Assembly (NCBI GenBank): GCA_024743315.1
Contig: JANSWU010000006.1
Location: 1 to 64,000, forward strand
Direction of reading: 5' to 3'
Source of the DNA: Hyphomonadaceae bacterium
Lineage (GTDB): Bacteria > Pseudomonadota > Alphaproteobacteria > Caulobacterales > Hyphomonadaceae
Length of the DNA: 64,000 nucleotides
Shown in pieces: positions 1 through 12,000 of this stretch. Both the position numbers and the translations under genes were made by a program. Numbering within the stretch: the first letter of the stretch is position 1; each line of letters starts with the position of its first letter. Below the pieces are notes generated by a model, which was not told the origin of the DNA, ran no database searches, and saw only the letters and a program-made list of their open reading frames with translations.

Positions 1-3000
1 GGTGGCGGGGTGCCATCATCATAGATCACCGAGGCCAGAACCTGCTCCTGGCTGAAGCCGTTCAAGTTGATCTTGACGTGGAACTCACCGGCCCCGAAGC
101 CCTCGATCAGCTTGACCGTGGTGCCGCCGGAAATCGTCCGGATCTCATAATCCTCAGCCGCCAGGCCCAGCGCCGAAAGATCAATCACATCACCAGGTTG
201 CCAATTGAGCACCGTGTCAATCGACCCGTTCACAGACGTCCCCGGCGCAAACACAAAGGCATCCGCCGCATCCGTCCCCACCAGCGTTTCAGTCAGTGGC
301 GTCGCAATGATCAGATTGAACGCATCTGGATCGGTGACCGTGACATTGACCGTCGCTGTGCTTTCGAGCCCTTCAACGTCAGAGATCGTATAGCTGAAGC
401 TGTCACTGCCCACGAAATCGGCGTTTGGCGTGTATTCCAGCACGCCGTTGCCAAGGTCGACAACCGCCCCGTTCGCACCCTGGCTGAAATTTTCAACCGT
501 CAGGGCATCATCTTCCGGATCGGTGTCATTGGCCAAGACATCGACCGCGACAGCGACATTGATGTCAGTCCCGGCACCGTCATCATTCGCGACTGGCGGA
601 TCATTGACCGCTTCGGTCACTGTCACCAGGAAGGTCTGGGAGGCAACATTCAGGTCGTCATCCGTCGCCGTCACGGTGATCGGGTAAACACCGACGGGCA
701 GGTCCGGCCCGGCCGATAGGACCCCATTGATGAAGGAGAAGCCCTCCGGCAGGATTGGCACATCGATGAACAAAGTATCGCCATCGGCATCGAAGAATGC
801 ATCGCTCGGGATTGGGAAATTGAGCCCGTCGCCGGTCTCCAAATCAATATCCGCGATGTCCTGATTGACCACAGGCGCCGTATCGCCGGTCGTGATGAAG
901 GCCGAGTCCGCCGCATTCACGCCCGGAGTTCCCCCCTTATTGAGCTCGATGAAGTCGATGTTGAAGCCTGGCGAACGCCCGGCCAGCTCGATGGTATGGA
1001 AGCCAGGCCCCAATTCGAAGACAGCCGCAAAATTCGGCTCCTCTTCGGACACGCTGTCAATCGTCTGCGCAAAGCCCCAGCTGCCCGTCGGATTACCAAA
1101 GACTTTGATAAAGCCGTCATTCGAGACGCTGTCGGTTTCATTGGCTTGCAGCGCTTCGGCATCGCCATCAATACGCACCCAAACATCATTGCGTGCATCG
1201 CTCGGATCCGCGGTTTCTCGACCCGCCCGCAGACGCAAAGTGTAAGCGCCTTCTTCGCCTTCAGGAATGAAGATGGTGAAGGTCAGGATACTATCCTGCT
1301 GGGGTGCATTTGGTGCCAGATTGCCATCGCCCAGGAATTCCCAATAGTAGGAGCCTGTACCCTGGGCATCGCCTAGACTGCTCTCCCCATCTGGGAGGAA
1401 GACCCAGTCACCGCCAGGGTTCTGCCCGCCATTGTCGATGTTCGGATCTTCAATCTGAATTTTGAAGCGATAGCCACCGCCTGTATCGATCCCGGCGAAA
1501 TAGCCCTCTGGCGCCGGTGGATTCGCATCGACCGGTGTTTGCGTCGGATTGGTCAGGTAAACCGGCTCAGCCACCGGACCGACCGCCACTTTTTCGGTGA
1601 CGCCCGTATCCGTGCTATCAACGATCACCGCTGCGGTGACCGCAATCGGTGAAATGCCGAGATCTGGATTATCGACATTGCTCGGCTCGTCATTGTAGTC
1701 GAATGCTCCCGTCGGCACTGTCGCCGTTCCGTCCGCACCAATGACAACATCGACCGTCTGGAAGTTAAAGGCATTATTCGCTTGGAAATCCGGATGCTGA
1801 GTCGCCAGGCGTTGTGCCACAATATCAGCGACCCCGCCGGCTTCATTGGTCACCGGATTAAAGCCTTGCGACATCACCACGCGGACCGTGTCACCGGGCG
1901 TGCCGGTTACGATGATGACGGGCTCAATGCCGCCATAGGTGGCATCTGAGCTGCTGCTGTCAAATCCATTGACGGTGACAGAAACTTCAGAGATCGCCCG
2001 TCCTTGAACCGCCTCACCGACACTGCCGGCGAGCGAGTTGTCAGAGTGCAGATAGCCTTCGGCTGTCGTACCATCATCAAACAGAACGGTGAATTTGGCA
2101 CCAATGAGCTCAGCGCCGGACACACCACCGACATCCCAGGCATCAATTGCCCCCGGGTCGACACCGAAGGTTCCGCCTTTGGAAAGACCAGCGAGCGAGT
2201 TCGGGTCCATATCCCCTGAGAAGCCAACCAGCTCGCCCGTGCCGAAGCCACCCTCGGTCCCGTCAAACTTGATCAACAGGCCACGGAAGCCTCCAGAGGC
2301 TGGAAGTCCATCCCCTGACGTATTGGGGATGGGCTGGGTCCCGGCGAGGAAATAGCTATCCGCACCTTCAAAGAAGGCACCTGTGCCGTCACCGGTTTCG
2401 CTATTGACCTGGAAGACTTTGGCAACCGTATCGCCGCCCGTGCCATCAAAGTCGAAGACGCTATCGCCATAGAGGGCGTCTCGAACGTCAATGAACACAG
2501 CTGCGACTTGCTTGTCGCCCGTATTGGTCAGCTCGAAAGAGTTAGCGCCAAAATTCGACGACCGAACATTGGTCTCGCCGTCCATGATGGTCAGGATCAC
2601 TGAGCCTGTGGCGTCGCCAGCATAAGCCCCGTCCGTGTCGACACCGGTGATATTGTCAAAGACGTCCGTCACCGGATCTACATCATCCCGACCAAATTCT
2701 ACTGGCGCACCTGGTGCGCTTTGATTGCCGAGCGTGTCAGCAACGCTATCGGCCGCTAGTGCCGCTGTGAAGGCGGTGCCGTTCCAGCCGCCATCAGGCG
2801 CCGCAAACGTATAGGTGAATGTGCCATCCAGATTGTCGACGATTTGCGCGGTTGGGATGATATCGGATTCATCATTGGACGACAGAACGATCTCGTCGCC
2901 GTCAATTGTCGTGCCATCAACACCTGTCGCATCCTCGAAGGTCACGGTGACCACAATGTCGCTGTCGCCATCGGCAATGTCGTCAACGACGATGGCCGCA

Positions 3001-6000
3001 GTCGGACCATCCGTGTCGATATTGCCATCGGTCAGAGACATGCTCTCCAGGCTCACGGTGAACGGATCGTCTGATCCACCGAACTGGGTGTGCGTAATAC
3101 CGAAGGCCGGCACCTCGCCGCCGCCCTGTAGAGCGTCGAACAGAGCGCCTTCTGTCAGCGTCTTGGTTCCGATCGGACCTGTCGACAGTACATTACCCGC
3201 CTCGTCATAGGTGGTATAACTGCCCGTAAAGGTAATCGCGGTCGGCGTGACGGCCGTATCAATCGACAGTTCCACAGAAGCATACGTCGTATTGTCAACG
3301 CCAGCTGGATTGACCTTCAAGTCAGCGCCATCAAAGCCAACATCCGCGGTTTTACCAGAGAGTTCGAAGGCCGCGCCAGGAGATCCGGCCACGAGTTTCA
3401 GGAAATCGCCGCCGCCGACCGTAATGATCAAACCATATTGTTCGAAGGCTGCCGGGGCCTCTGTGCCGTCGAAATATGGATTGTCGAATTTGCCGGTAAA
3501 GGTGAATTCGGACCCGGTTTGAGCCCCGAACGTAAACGCTGAGGTCGCGTTGTTGGTATCGGTGGCACTGGATTCGACCTGCAATCGCTTACCGTTCGGC
3601 GTATCGACGATTTGGGCGCCATTATTCGTGGCATAATCCAGTTCATCAATGATGCCTGCAAAGGTCGGGTTCACACCGGTGAAGCCCGCCGTGAATGGCG
3701 AGTCGCCGGCCTCAAGCCCAGTCAGATCGATTTCAAACGTGCCGATCGCGGTGAGGTCGATGCCCTGATTGGTGCTGTCATAGGCAAACCGGTCATCGGC
3801 ATTGACAATGCCGTCTTCATCAATGTCGCCATCAAGGCTGTTCAGAGTGCCATCATCGTCGAAGTCTTCATCCAGGTTGGCGCCAAGCGGTGCCGACGTG
3901 TCTTCAATGATGAGCAGTTCAGGCGCCGTCGCGACAGAGGAGTTGCCAAGCGTGTCTTCGACCGCCTCATCAATCATCGATACGCCATATTCACCTGCTG
4001 GGAATCCGCCTTCTGGCGCCGGTACCGTGAAGGTCGCAATACCCGTCTCAGGATCGAATTCTACACTCGAGGCTGGATAAAGTGTGCCATCCGGGCCTTC
4101 GACCAAGAGATCGGTTGGATCGAGCGTGATCGGATCGAGACCAGTCGCATCTGTGAACGTCACGGTGATGCTAAGATCATCCTGATTGCCGACGGTACCG
4201 CCGGTGGAGACATCAGGCACCGGACCCGTCGCATCATTGACGGTGAGGGCGAATGTGTCGGTGACGACATTGCCATTTCCATCATCAATCGTGACCACGA
4301 GATCCAAGGTTTCGCCGACAGCTTCTGCCGGTGCCGTGCCTGTGATGCCGCTATCGCTGACAATCAACCAGTCTGGCAGCGGGTCTTCACTGGCCAGCGC
4401 CACACCAATGGTCAGGGTGTCGTTTTCAGGATCGGTATAGTCGAAGACGATATTGACATCGGCGCCCTCGTCTACGGTCTGGTCCTGAATATCCGTTCCG
4501 GTTGGCGGCTGATTGGTCGGAATGTCCCCTGTGCGCGTGAATTCAACCTTGTCGACCCGGACATACTCGCCCGCATCCCGGGTGCCGAACAGCGAGAGGA
4601 TCGACGCTTCGTCGATTTCGACACCAGAGAATACGATCGTGCGCAGGTTGGCACTTTGTGCCGCATTACCCGGGCCATCATTCGACATCACAATCGTGCC
4701 GAAAATTTCTCCATCAATCGCGGCTTCCAGAAGTGATTGGCCATCATTCTCGTCAAAATAAGTGATCGCAACCTGATAGATTCCAGGTGTCACATCTTCT
4801 GGCAGGTCGGTGCTAACCTCCGTGCGCTCCGTGCTGTTTAGACGGATCAGCGCATTGTTCGAGGCAGCCGAACTGCCCTGCGCAAAGTACGCGCTCTCCG
4901 CAAGATTGGTGAAGTCCTCGGCTTCCAATGTGATCGGATCGCCGGTCACGGGTGGTTCCGTGTCACCACTATCAATGGTGAAACTGATCGAGCCATTTTC
5001 GACGTCGATGGCGCCGGCACTCGCGCCGGTCAAAGAAACGGTCAGCGTTTCCTGAACCTCGACCAGAGCATCATCAAGAATGCTGAGGAACACCGATCCC
5101 GTGGTTTCGCCAGCGGGGATCGTGATCTGGAGCGGCGGCGCCAAGTCGAAGTCCTCATCGGTCGCAGTGCCGCTTGGCTGATAGGTGACAGTGATGTCTT
5201 CATCAGCGGCTTCCGACAGCTCCACCGTCAATGTCAGTGTGTCTTCGAGCTCTTCAACCACAGACGTCGACTGACCACCTTGCAGGCTGATAGAGATGAG
5301 AGTGACCGGTGGTTCAGTGACCGTCAGCGAAACCGTCTCGACGATTGCCTCAGTGCCATCATCATCGGTCGCGCCGAAATCGATGGAGTACTCACCCGCC
5401 GCCAGATTGTCTGGAATGACGATATTACCGTCCGCAACAGTGATCTGCGGATCGCTCGGCGTGACCGTTAGCGTCGCCGTGTCACCCGGGTCTTCATCTG
5501 ATGCTTCCGCCAATGTCGCGATCGCGATGTTGGCCGCCGTGCCTCCAGTCACCGTCAATTCAGACTGCAGCAGCGTCACGACCGGAGCATCATCCGTATT
5601 GTTCACCGTCAGGTCGAATGAAGCGTCGACAGTTTGACCCGACAGATCGGTCGCCGTGACTTTGATCGACAGGATATCAACGTCATCATTCTCGGGCGTG
5701 CCAGAGAAGGTCTTGGTGTCCGGATCAAAGCTGAGCCAGGTCGGAAGATCTGTGTCGTCGCCGAGCGTTGCAGCCAAGGTCAGCGTCGCCTCACCATCTT
5801 CATCCGCAAAGGTTCCGTCTGGAATGGTGAAACTGAACGCAGCGTCTTCATCCGCCGACTGTGCCGCAATGGCATTGGCCACGGTCGGGGCGGTGTCGTC
5901 TTCATCGAGAGACCCTGCACCCGTGCTATTGGTGCCGTCGATGACATAGCCGAGGGTGGAAACACTCACCAGCTCAACGCTGACGGCATCCGCGCCGTCA

Positions 6001-9000
6001 TTGATGTTGTCATTCGGGACGGGGACCATCGCTGAGGCCAAGCCGCTCGTATCGAACGCGGTCGCGTCAAGGTTGAGCGTCTGAACTTCGCCGCCATTGA
6101 TTGCGTACTCCACGACCAAGTCCAGCGTGGCTTCCGCAGCCTCAGAAAGGGCAAGCGGGAAGACCAGCATCGTGGCTCCCGTATCGCCATCCTCAACCAA
6201 GGTCGGAGCATCTCCGATCGAGACGAGGATCGGCTCCGGCAAGTCGATGGTGATGGTCGCTGTTGTTTCAGCAACGCCATTATTCGCAACATCCAGGACC
6301 GAACCTGCGGCCACCGTGGCGGTCAGATCTCCTTCAGGCCAGCCCCCTTCAGGTGCCTCGAATGTATAGAAGGCCTGGCTACCGTTTTGCGTGAAGCTTG
6401 CTGCGGCCAGAGGCGCGCCAAGACCGGCCCCGGTCAGCGCGACGTCTGAAGCATCGATTGAGCCCTCATCAAGCTCAACATCATCGCTATAATTTACCTC
6501 AACAACAATATCGGCTGTGGCATCCGTGACCGTCGATTCGGCTGTGATGATTGCCGTCGGCGCTGTTGTATCTCCTGGAACAACTTCACGGACGATGATG
6601 GCGCTAATCTTCGCATTATCGACTTCTGCCGCGAAGTTGATGTCGAGATTGCCGTCGGTCACATCCACGACGAAGGTTTTCACAATCTGGACAGCAGCCT
6701 GGCCGGCGCCGTTGCCGATGATGCCATCGCCCTCGTCAAACAGATCGATATCGTCGATGACGAGATCGCCTTCGATCGAGACATCGAAGATTCGACCGCC
6801 TACGCCGCCTTCGGAGCCGCCCCCAGGCAAGCCGAGGTAGGTTTCGGCGAAGTACAATTCCACAATGTACGTGCCGTCTTCGAGAGCTAGATCATACTCC
6901 ATATTGGCGGCCCAGCGTTCAGAGAAGAAGATCTCATTCGGCAGATCGCCAACAAACACGGCCGCGTCATTCGCACCGCTATTGTTTGTCTGATTGGGCG
7001 AGAACGAGGTGAAGAGCGCGTTTGGCTCGGCTGAGGTGTCTGTTTCAAACGTCCCGGTGAATCCAAAGGCGCTGCCGTCAATCGCGGTGGCGCCGCCAGC
7101 ATTAACAGCTGAAATAACGTCGCCCGCGACAACCGGCGGCGCATCGTCTTCCGTGACCGCACCGGTTGCGACATTTGATGTGCCGACCTGTCCAACGTCG
7201 CCAGCGACGCTGTTCAGTGTTACCGTAACGGCTTCTGGTCCGTTGTTCTCACCGTCTTGCGGGATATCAACAGAGATGCTGCCATCGCCATTCACGTCTA
7301 ATGTGACAACCCGGTCTTCAGTGATTTGCACGCCGTTCACATCGATTGTCACATTGACTGTGATATCGCCCTCAATCGGCGGTGTTGCCGTAACAGGGAA
7401 CACCAATGTGTCGTTGACGAGCGCGTCGTCGCCGCCCTCGACCACGTCCAGCGCATTGCCAATCTCAATCGCCGGATAAGGCGTAATCTGGAAGTCGAGC
7501 GTGGCCGTGCTTGGACCAGCGCCCTGGTTAAGCCAGAAGGTCCACGTGCCCGTCAAAGGCTGATCAAATGCCGGCAAGGTCGTCGCCGTTTGAGGATCAT
7601 TGAACCCGGCCCGCATAAGGGCAAGCAAGTCGCCATCAACTTCCTCTGAGCCGTAAATGATCGCGCCTTGTAGCGCGTCAACATTCTCTCCAGTGTCCGG
7701 ATTGACTGTGACCTCAGAGCCCTGCTGGAAGGCGAGGAAAGCGTCCGCCGAGATTTCGTTGGCATTCTGGAAGTCGTTCAAGACGACGCCGCTTAACTGG
7801 TATCCTTCCGGAATGGTGATCGAGAAGTAATCGCGGTCGCGCACACCGTTTTCACCGTCGCCGTCGCCTTCTTGCGTCGCACTCATGACGTTCGAGCCTT
7901 CGGTCAGTAGGACCGGGCCAGATGGCGCGTCTCCGGTGTCTGCGATTTCGACGGAGGAACCAAAGAGATCGTCTGCTGGTGGTCGATACGCGTCCGGATC
8001 AGCGGTCCGGATCACGATGCCGTTGACCTTGGCATTGTCCAAACCGGGGTCGAGTACGAACTGGATATTGATGTTCGCATCATCATCGTCGGTGGTGGGA
8101 TCAATGGCGAGAATCGTCTCAATCAAAGTCTGATTGATGTCGCCACCCGTCTCGGCCAGGATGTCATAGTCATCAAGGACAAGTTCGCCCTCAACGATGA
8201 CGTCAAAGATGCGCTGGCCCGAGCCGTCTCCATTTGGACCGCCTGTACCGGATTGGAAAAGCTCAGCAAAATGCAGCTCGACGTCATAGACGCCAGGTGC
8301 GACGGGAATTGCATAGGACAAGTCACCCGCGAAACGCTCGGTTTCATAGGCTGTTCCGTCCAGCGCGGGCTGCTGCCCATTGCCAGCATTGCCGTCCGTA
8401 AAAGTGCTGCTCGGTGTCGAGAAGAACGCATCGGCGCTATAATCAATTCCGGTAATCGCATCCGTCAGCGCCGGTCCGCCGGCATTGATGGCAGCGACAA
8501 CCGTGCCAACCGGCAGATCGTCCTCGGTCACCTCACCAACTGCTGACGCCGTTCCGAGCACTGCCGGACCTTCGACGATTCCGGTCAGTGTGACGGTCAC
8601 GGTCTCGGTGCCGTTTTCAATCGCATCATTCGGCACGTCGACACTGATCTCACCGTCCAGCACACCAAGCGCAAGCGTGCCTGGGGTGACCGTGCCATTA
8701 ATATCAACTTCGTAGGAGACTTCAGTATATGCCGTCGGTGTCGCATCGAACGTGACCGGGAAGATCAGTGTGGTGATGCCTGTATCGCCTTGCTCTTCAA
8801 CACTCGCTGGGGTCGGCTCGCCAACCGAAACCACAGATGGATCCGGAGCAGCTTCCCCGGCGAACACGATCTCGATACCTTTGACCGCTGGGTTCTGCAC
8901 GCCATTGATGAACGAGATATCCAAAACGCCATCGGCGTCGACTGTCGCGGTATAGCTGCGCAATATGCCGACATTACCCGCTCCGGCTTCGGCAAAAGCA

Positions 9001-12000
9001 TCCACATCGTCAAATTCGGTCGGGATAACACCGTCGACATCGACATCGAAGACGCGCTCTCCGGCCGCATCAACACCGGTGAAGATCTCTGCAAAATACA
9101 GTCGAACCTCGACTTGATCTCCGGGCTGCAAGCCGAAATCGGCACCGACGTCGAACTGGTAGACCAACTGCGGATCTACCGCTGCCGGGTCATAGCGTTC
9201 CGTGTCAAACAGAGAGAGTGGCACATCAGTCGACACACCTGGCGCGCTGGCAACATTGCCAGCATAAGAGCTCGCGGAATCATTGTTATAGGTGCTGGTG
9301 CCGGTGCTGGTAGACACCAGATATGGACTGTTACCAGCGGCGCCGACATCGCCCGTGTCTGCGCTCCAGTCTGGACCATCATCGGTCGCAGCGATCACAG
9401 GTCCACCAGAGTTTACGCGATAAAGCACGTCGCCGGTTTCCACCACGATGTCATTATCGACGATGGTTACATTCTGAGACGCCGTCCCGATTGTGGCATT
9501 GGCACTGACGCCGGTGATGGTCACCGTGAAGGCTTCGGCGCCCTCTTCGATCAGGTCTTCAAGAATATCAATGCTAAGGGTCAGATCCGAAGAACCACCC
9601 GCGATCGGCAATGTGTGCGTGTACACACCGCCCTCAAACGTACCGCCACCTGTATACTCGAAATCCTCGCCGGCGGTCGCGGTTCCAGAAGCAATCTCAA
9701 TCGTGACATCGACTTGTTCACCGATCGGGATCTGGACATCAGACGCGATCGAGATATCGACGCTCGTCCCGCCCTCGGAAACCGTTTGGTTGGCGCCCAA
9801 AATGCTGATCTCTGGCAAGGATGGCCCCGCCGCTGGACCAATGATCTCAATGGCATTGATCAGTGGATTCTCAATCACATGTTCCCAGAGGATGTTCAGG
9901 GTGCCATCCGTGACTTCCACTTCATAGCTGAACATGCCTGCGGTTTGATCCCCGATGGTTGCGACAAGATCGAGGTCGTCCTCGACCAGTACGCCTTCGA
10001 TCGAGATATCAAAGACCCGGTCACCGGCCGCGGCTGTGCCGGAGAAGCCATCCGCCATGAACAGGTTGACCGTGTAAGTGCCCGAGGTTGGGGCGTCGAA
10101 TGTGAACTCCATTTCCGGTGCGGCAGCCGGGTCCCAGCGTTCACTACCAAACAGGCCGAGCGGCACATAATCCGGGACTGCATTGTCGCCTGTCGTGGCG
10201 AATACAACCGTGCCGGGCGAAGATAGATTCCCAGTGTTGTTTGCGAATCCCTCCCCGCTCTGAGCCCCTGTCCCTGTATTGGCAACCCAGTTCGGTCCAT
10301 CATCAATCGCTGCGATCTCGGCACCGCCAGTATTGACCCGGTAAAGGACTTCGACGTCGGAAACGTTCACCGTGACAAGCGCTGTGCTGGTCAGTCCAGA
10401 GCTATCTTCGACCGTGTACTCAAACGTTGCTGTGCCTTCAAACCCGTCTGTTGGGGTGAACGTCACGAAATCATCGCTCGCATCTTCCGGTGTGCCGGCA
10501 TCATTCAGAACAGCCGTACCATTGGTTGCGTTTTGAACGCTGACAATTTCCAGCGTGTCATTGACATTTGCATCGGTGTCATTTGCCAAGAGGTCAGCAA
10601 GATTGATGACAACAGGCTGACCCGGCGTCGTCGATGTCTCATCATCTGCGGCAACCGGAGCCACCTGCTTTTCGGTCGACGTGATTTCGAGATCGACAAA
10701 GTTCGCTTCAAACGGCTCCTGTGCCCCAAAAGATGTCGCGAGCAGAGTCACAACGGCAGAGGATGCGACATCATTACCGCCTTCATCCTGGATCGTTTTC
10801 TGCCCTAGGACGGCTTTCAGGACTTCGCCCTGTAGCGGTATTGGCTCTCCAATCGCTTTCGGTTCGGCCAAGACGAAGCCACCCCCTGGGGTCAGCTCGT
10901 AATTATAGAAAGCTTGCGCCGTTACCGCTGCAGGATCCGACATATCCACGGTCAGGTACAATTCGAAAATCGAGTTGTCCGTTGCGCCGGTGGCAGCATT
11001 ATTGAAGTCAGCGTCTTGCGTACCGTTCACCGTGATGTCGATAACGCCAGCATCACCTTCTTCGTAATATACCTGAAGGCGCGGCACACCGCCGCCGACG
11101 CCAGCAACAACTTTCAAATAATTATTCTGCGTGCCGTCGCCGAGGGCGAAGCCGACCGAGCCAAAATTCTCGCTAAGCCCGACACTGGAATACGGATTGA
11201 AGATCGGCACCCGGATCGTGAACGTATCGACGCTTTCACTCGGCGTGAAGCCGGTCTGGATCGCGTCATTCTGTGAATTGTTGGTGCCGAAGGCGTCCCC
11301 ATCGGTCACCGACTTGATCTGGATCAGGCCAGGCGCGCCGCCGCGGATCGTATTGTTGAGATCGGTCAGCAGGTCCGCAGTCGGATTATCGGTCAGAACG
11401 TCGGGATTGATCTCGCCTACGCCATCAATCATCCAACCGCTGAAGCCGATATTATATTCAAAATCAGCCGGTCGGTTGCCGCTCGCTGGGTTGAAATCCC
11501 ACAAAATACTCTCACCGCCCTCAAGCACCGTGGTGGTGCCGTTTTCCGGGTCAAACTGAAGCGGGTCATTGATGTCGAGAACGCCATCATTGTCGGCATC
11601 GAGATCAACCCCCGGAGGATCGCCGGGCTCAAGAATAGCAATCGTGTTCGCGCCAATCTGGGCCACAAACATGGCCCCGGCGCCGACACCTCCGCTTCCT
11701 GGAATGCCGCCATTGTCGAGCGCGGTGACGTCGAGCGGCGTGCCACCGACATTAATCGACTCGGTGTCGGTCACGGTTGAGCCTGCGGCAGTGCCGTCTG
11801 TTTGCACCTCGATCAAGGTGAGGTTGCCATTGAACGACACGACAGCGAGATACTCGACGCCTGCGCCACCATCGCCAATATTGTCAGCCGTATATTCGGT
11901 AATACCGTTCGAGGATGAACCGATCGACAAGAGGGACTCGTCCTGTGGTCCCGGGCTGCTGTCGGGGCCGAAATAGACGCCTTCGATTGGGTTCGTGTTG

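Noticed and set aside
3612-4736. 374-aa plus-strand ORF
   Set aside because: Antisense to the giant minus-strand ORF; Arg/Asp/Ile-rich composition typical of a shadow frame, no recognisable domain.
8790-10226. 478-aa plus-strand ORF
   Set aside because: Antisense shadow of the malectin-rich part of the giant gene; no family motifs.
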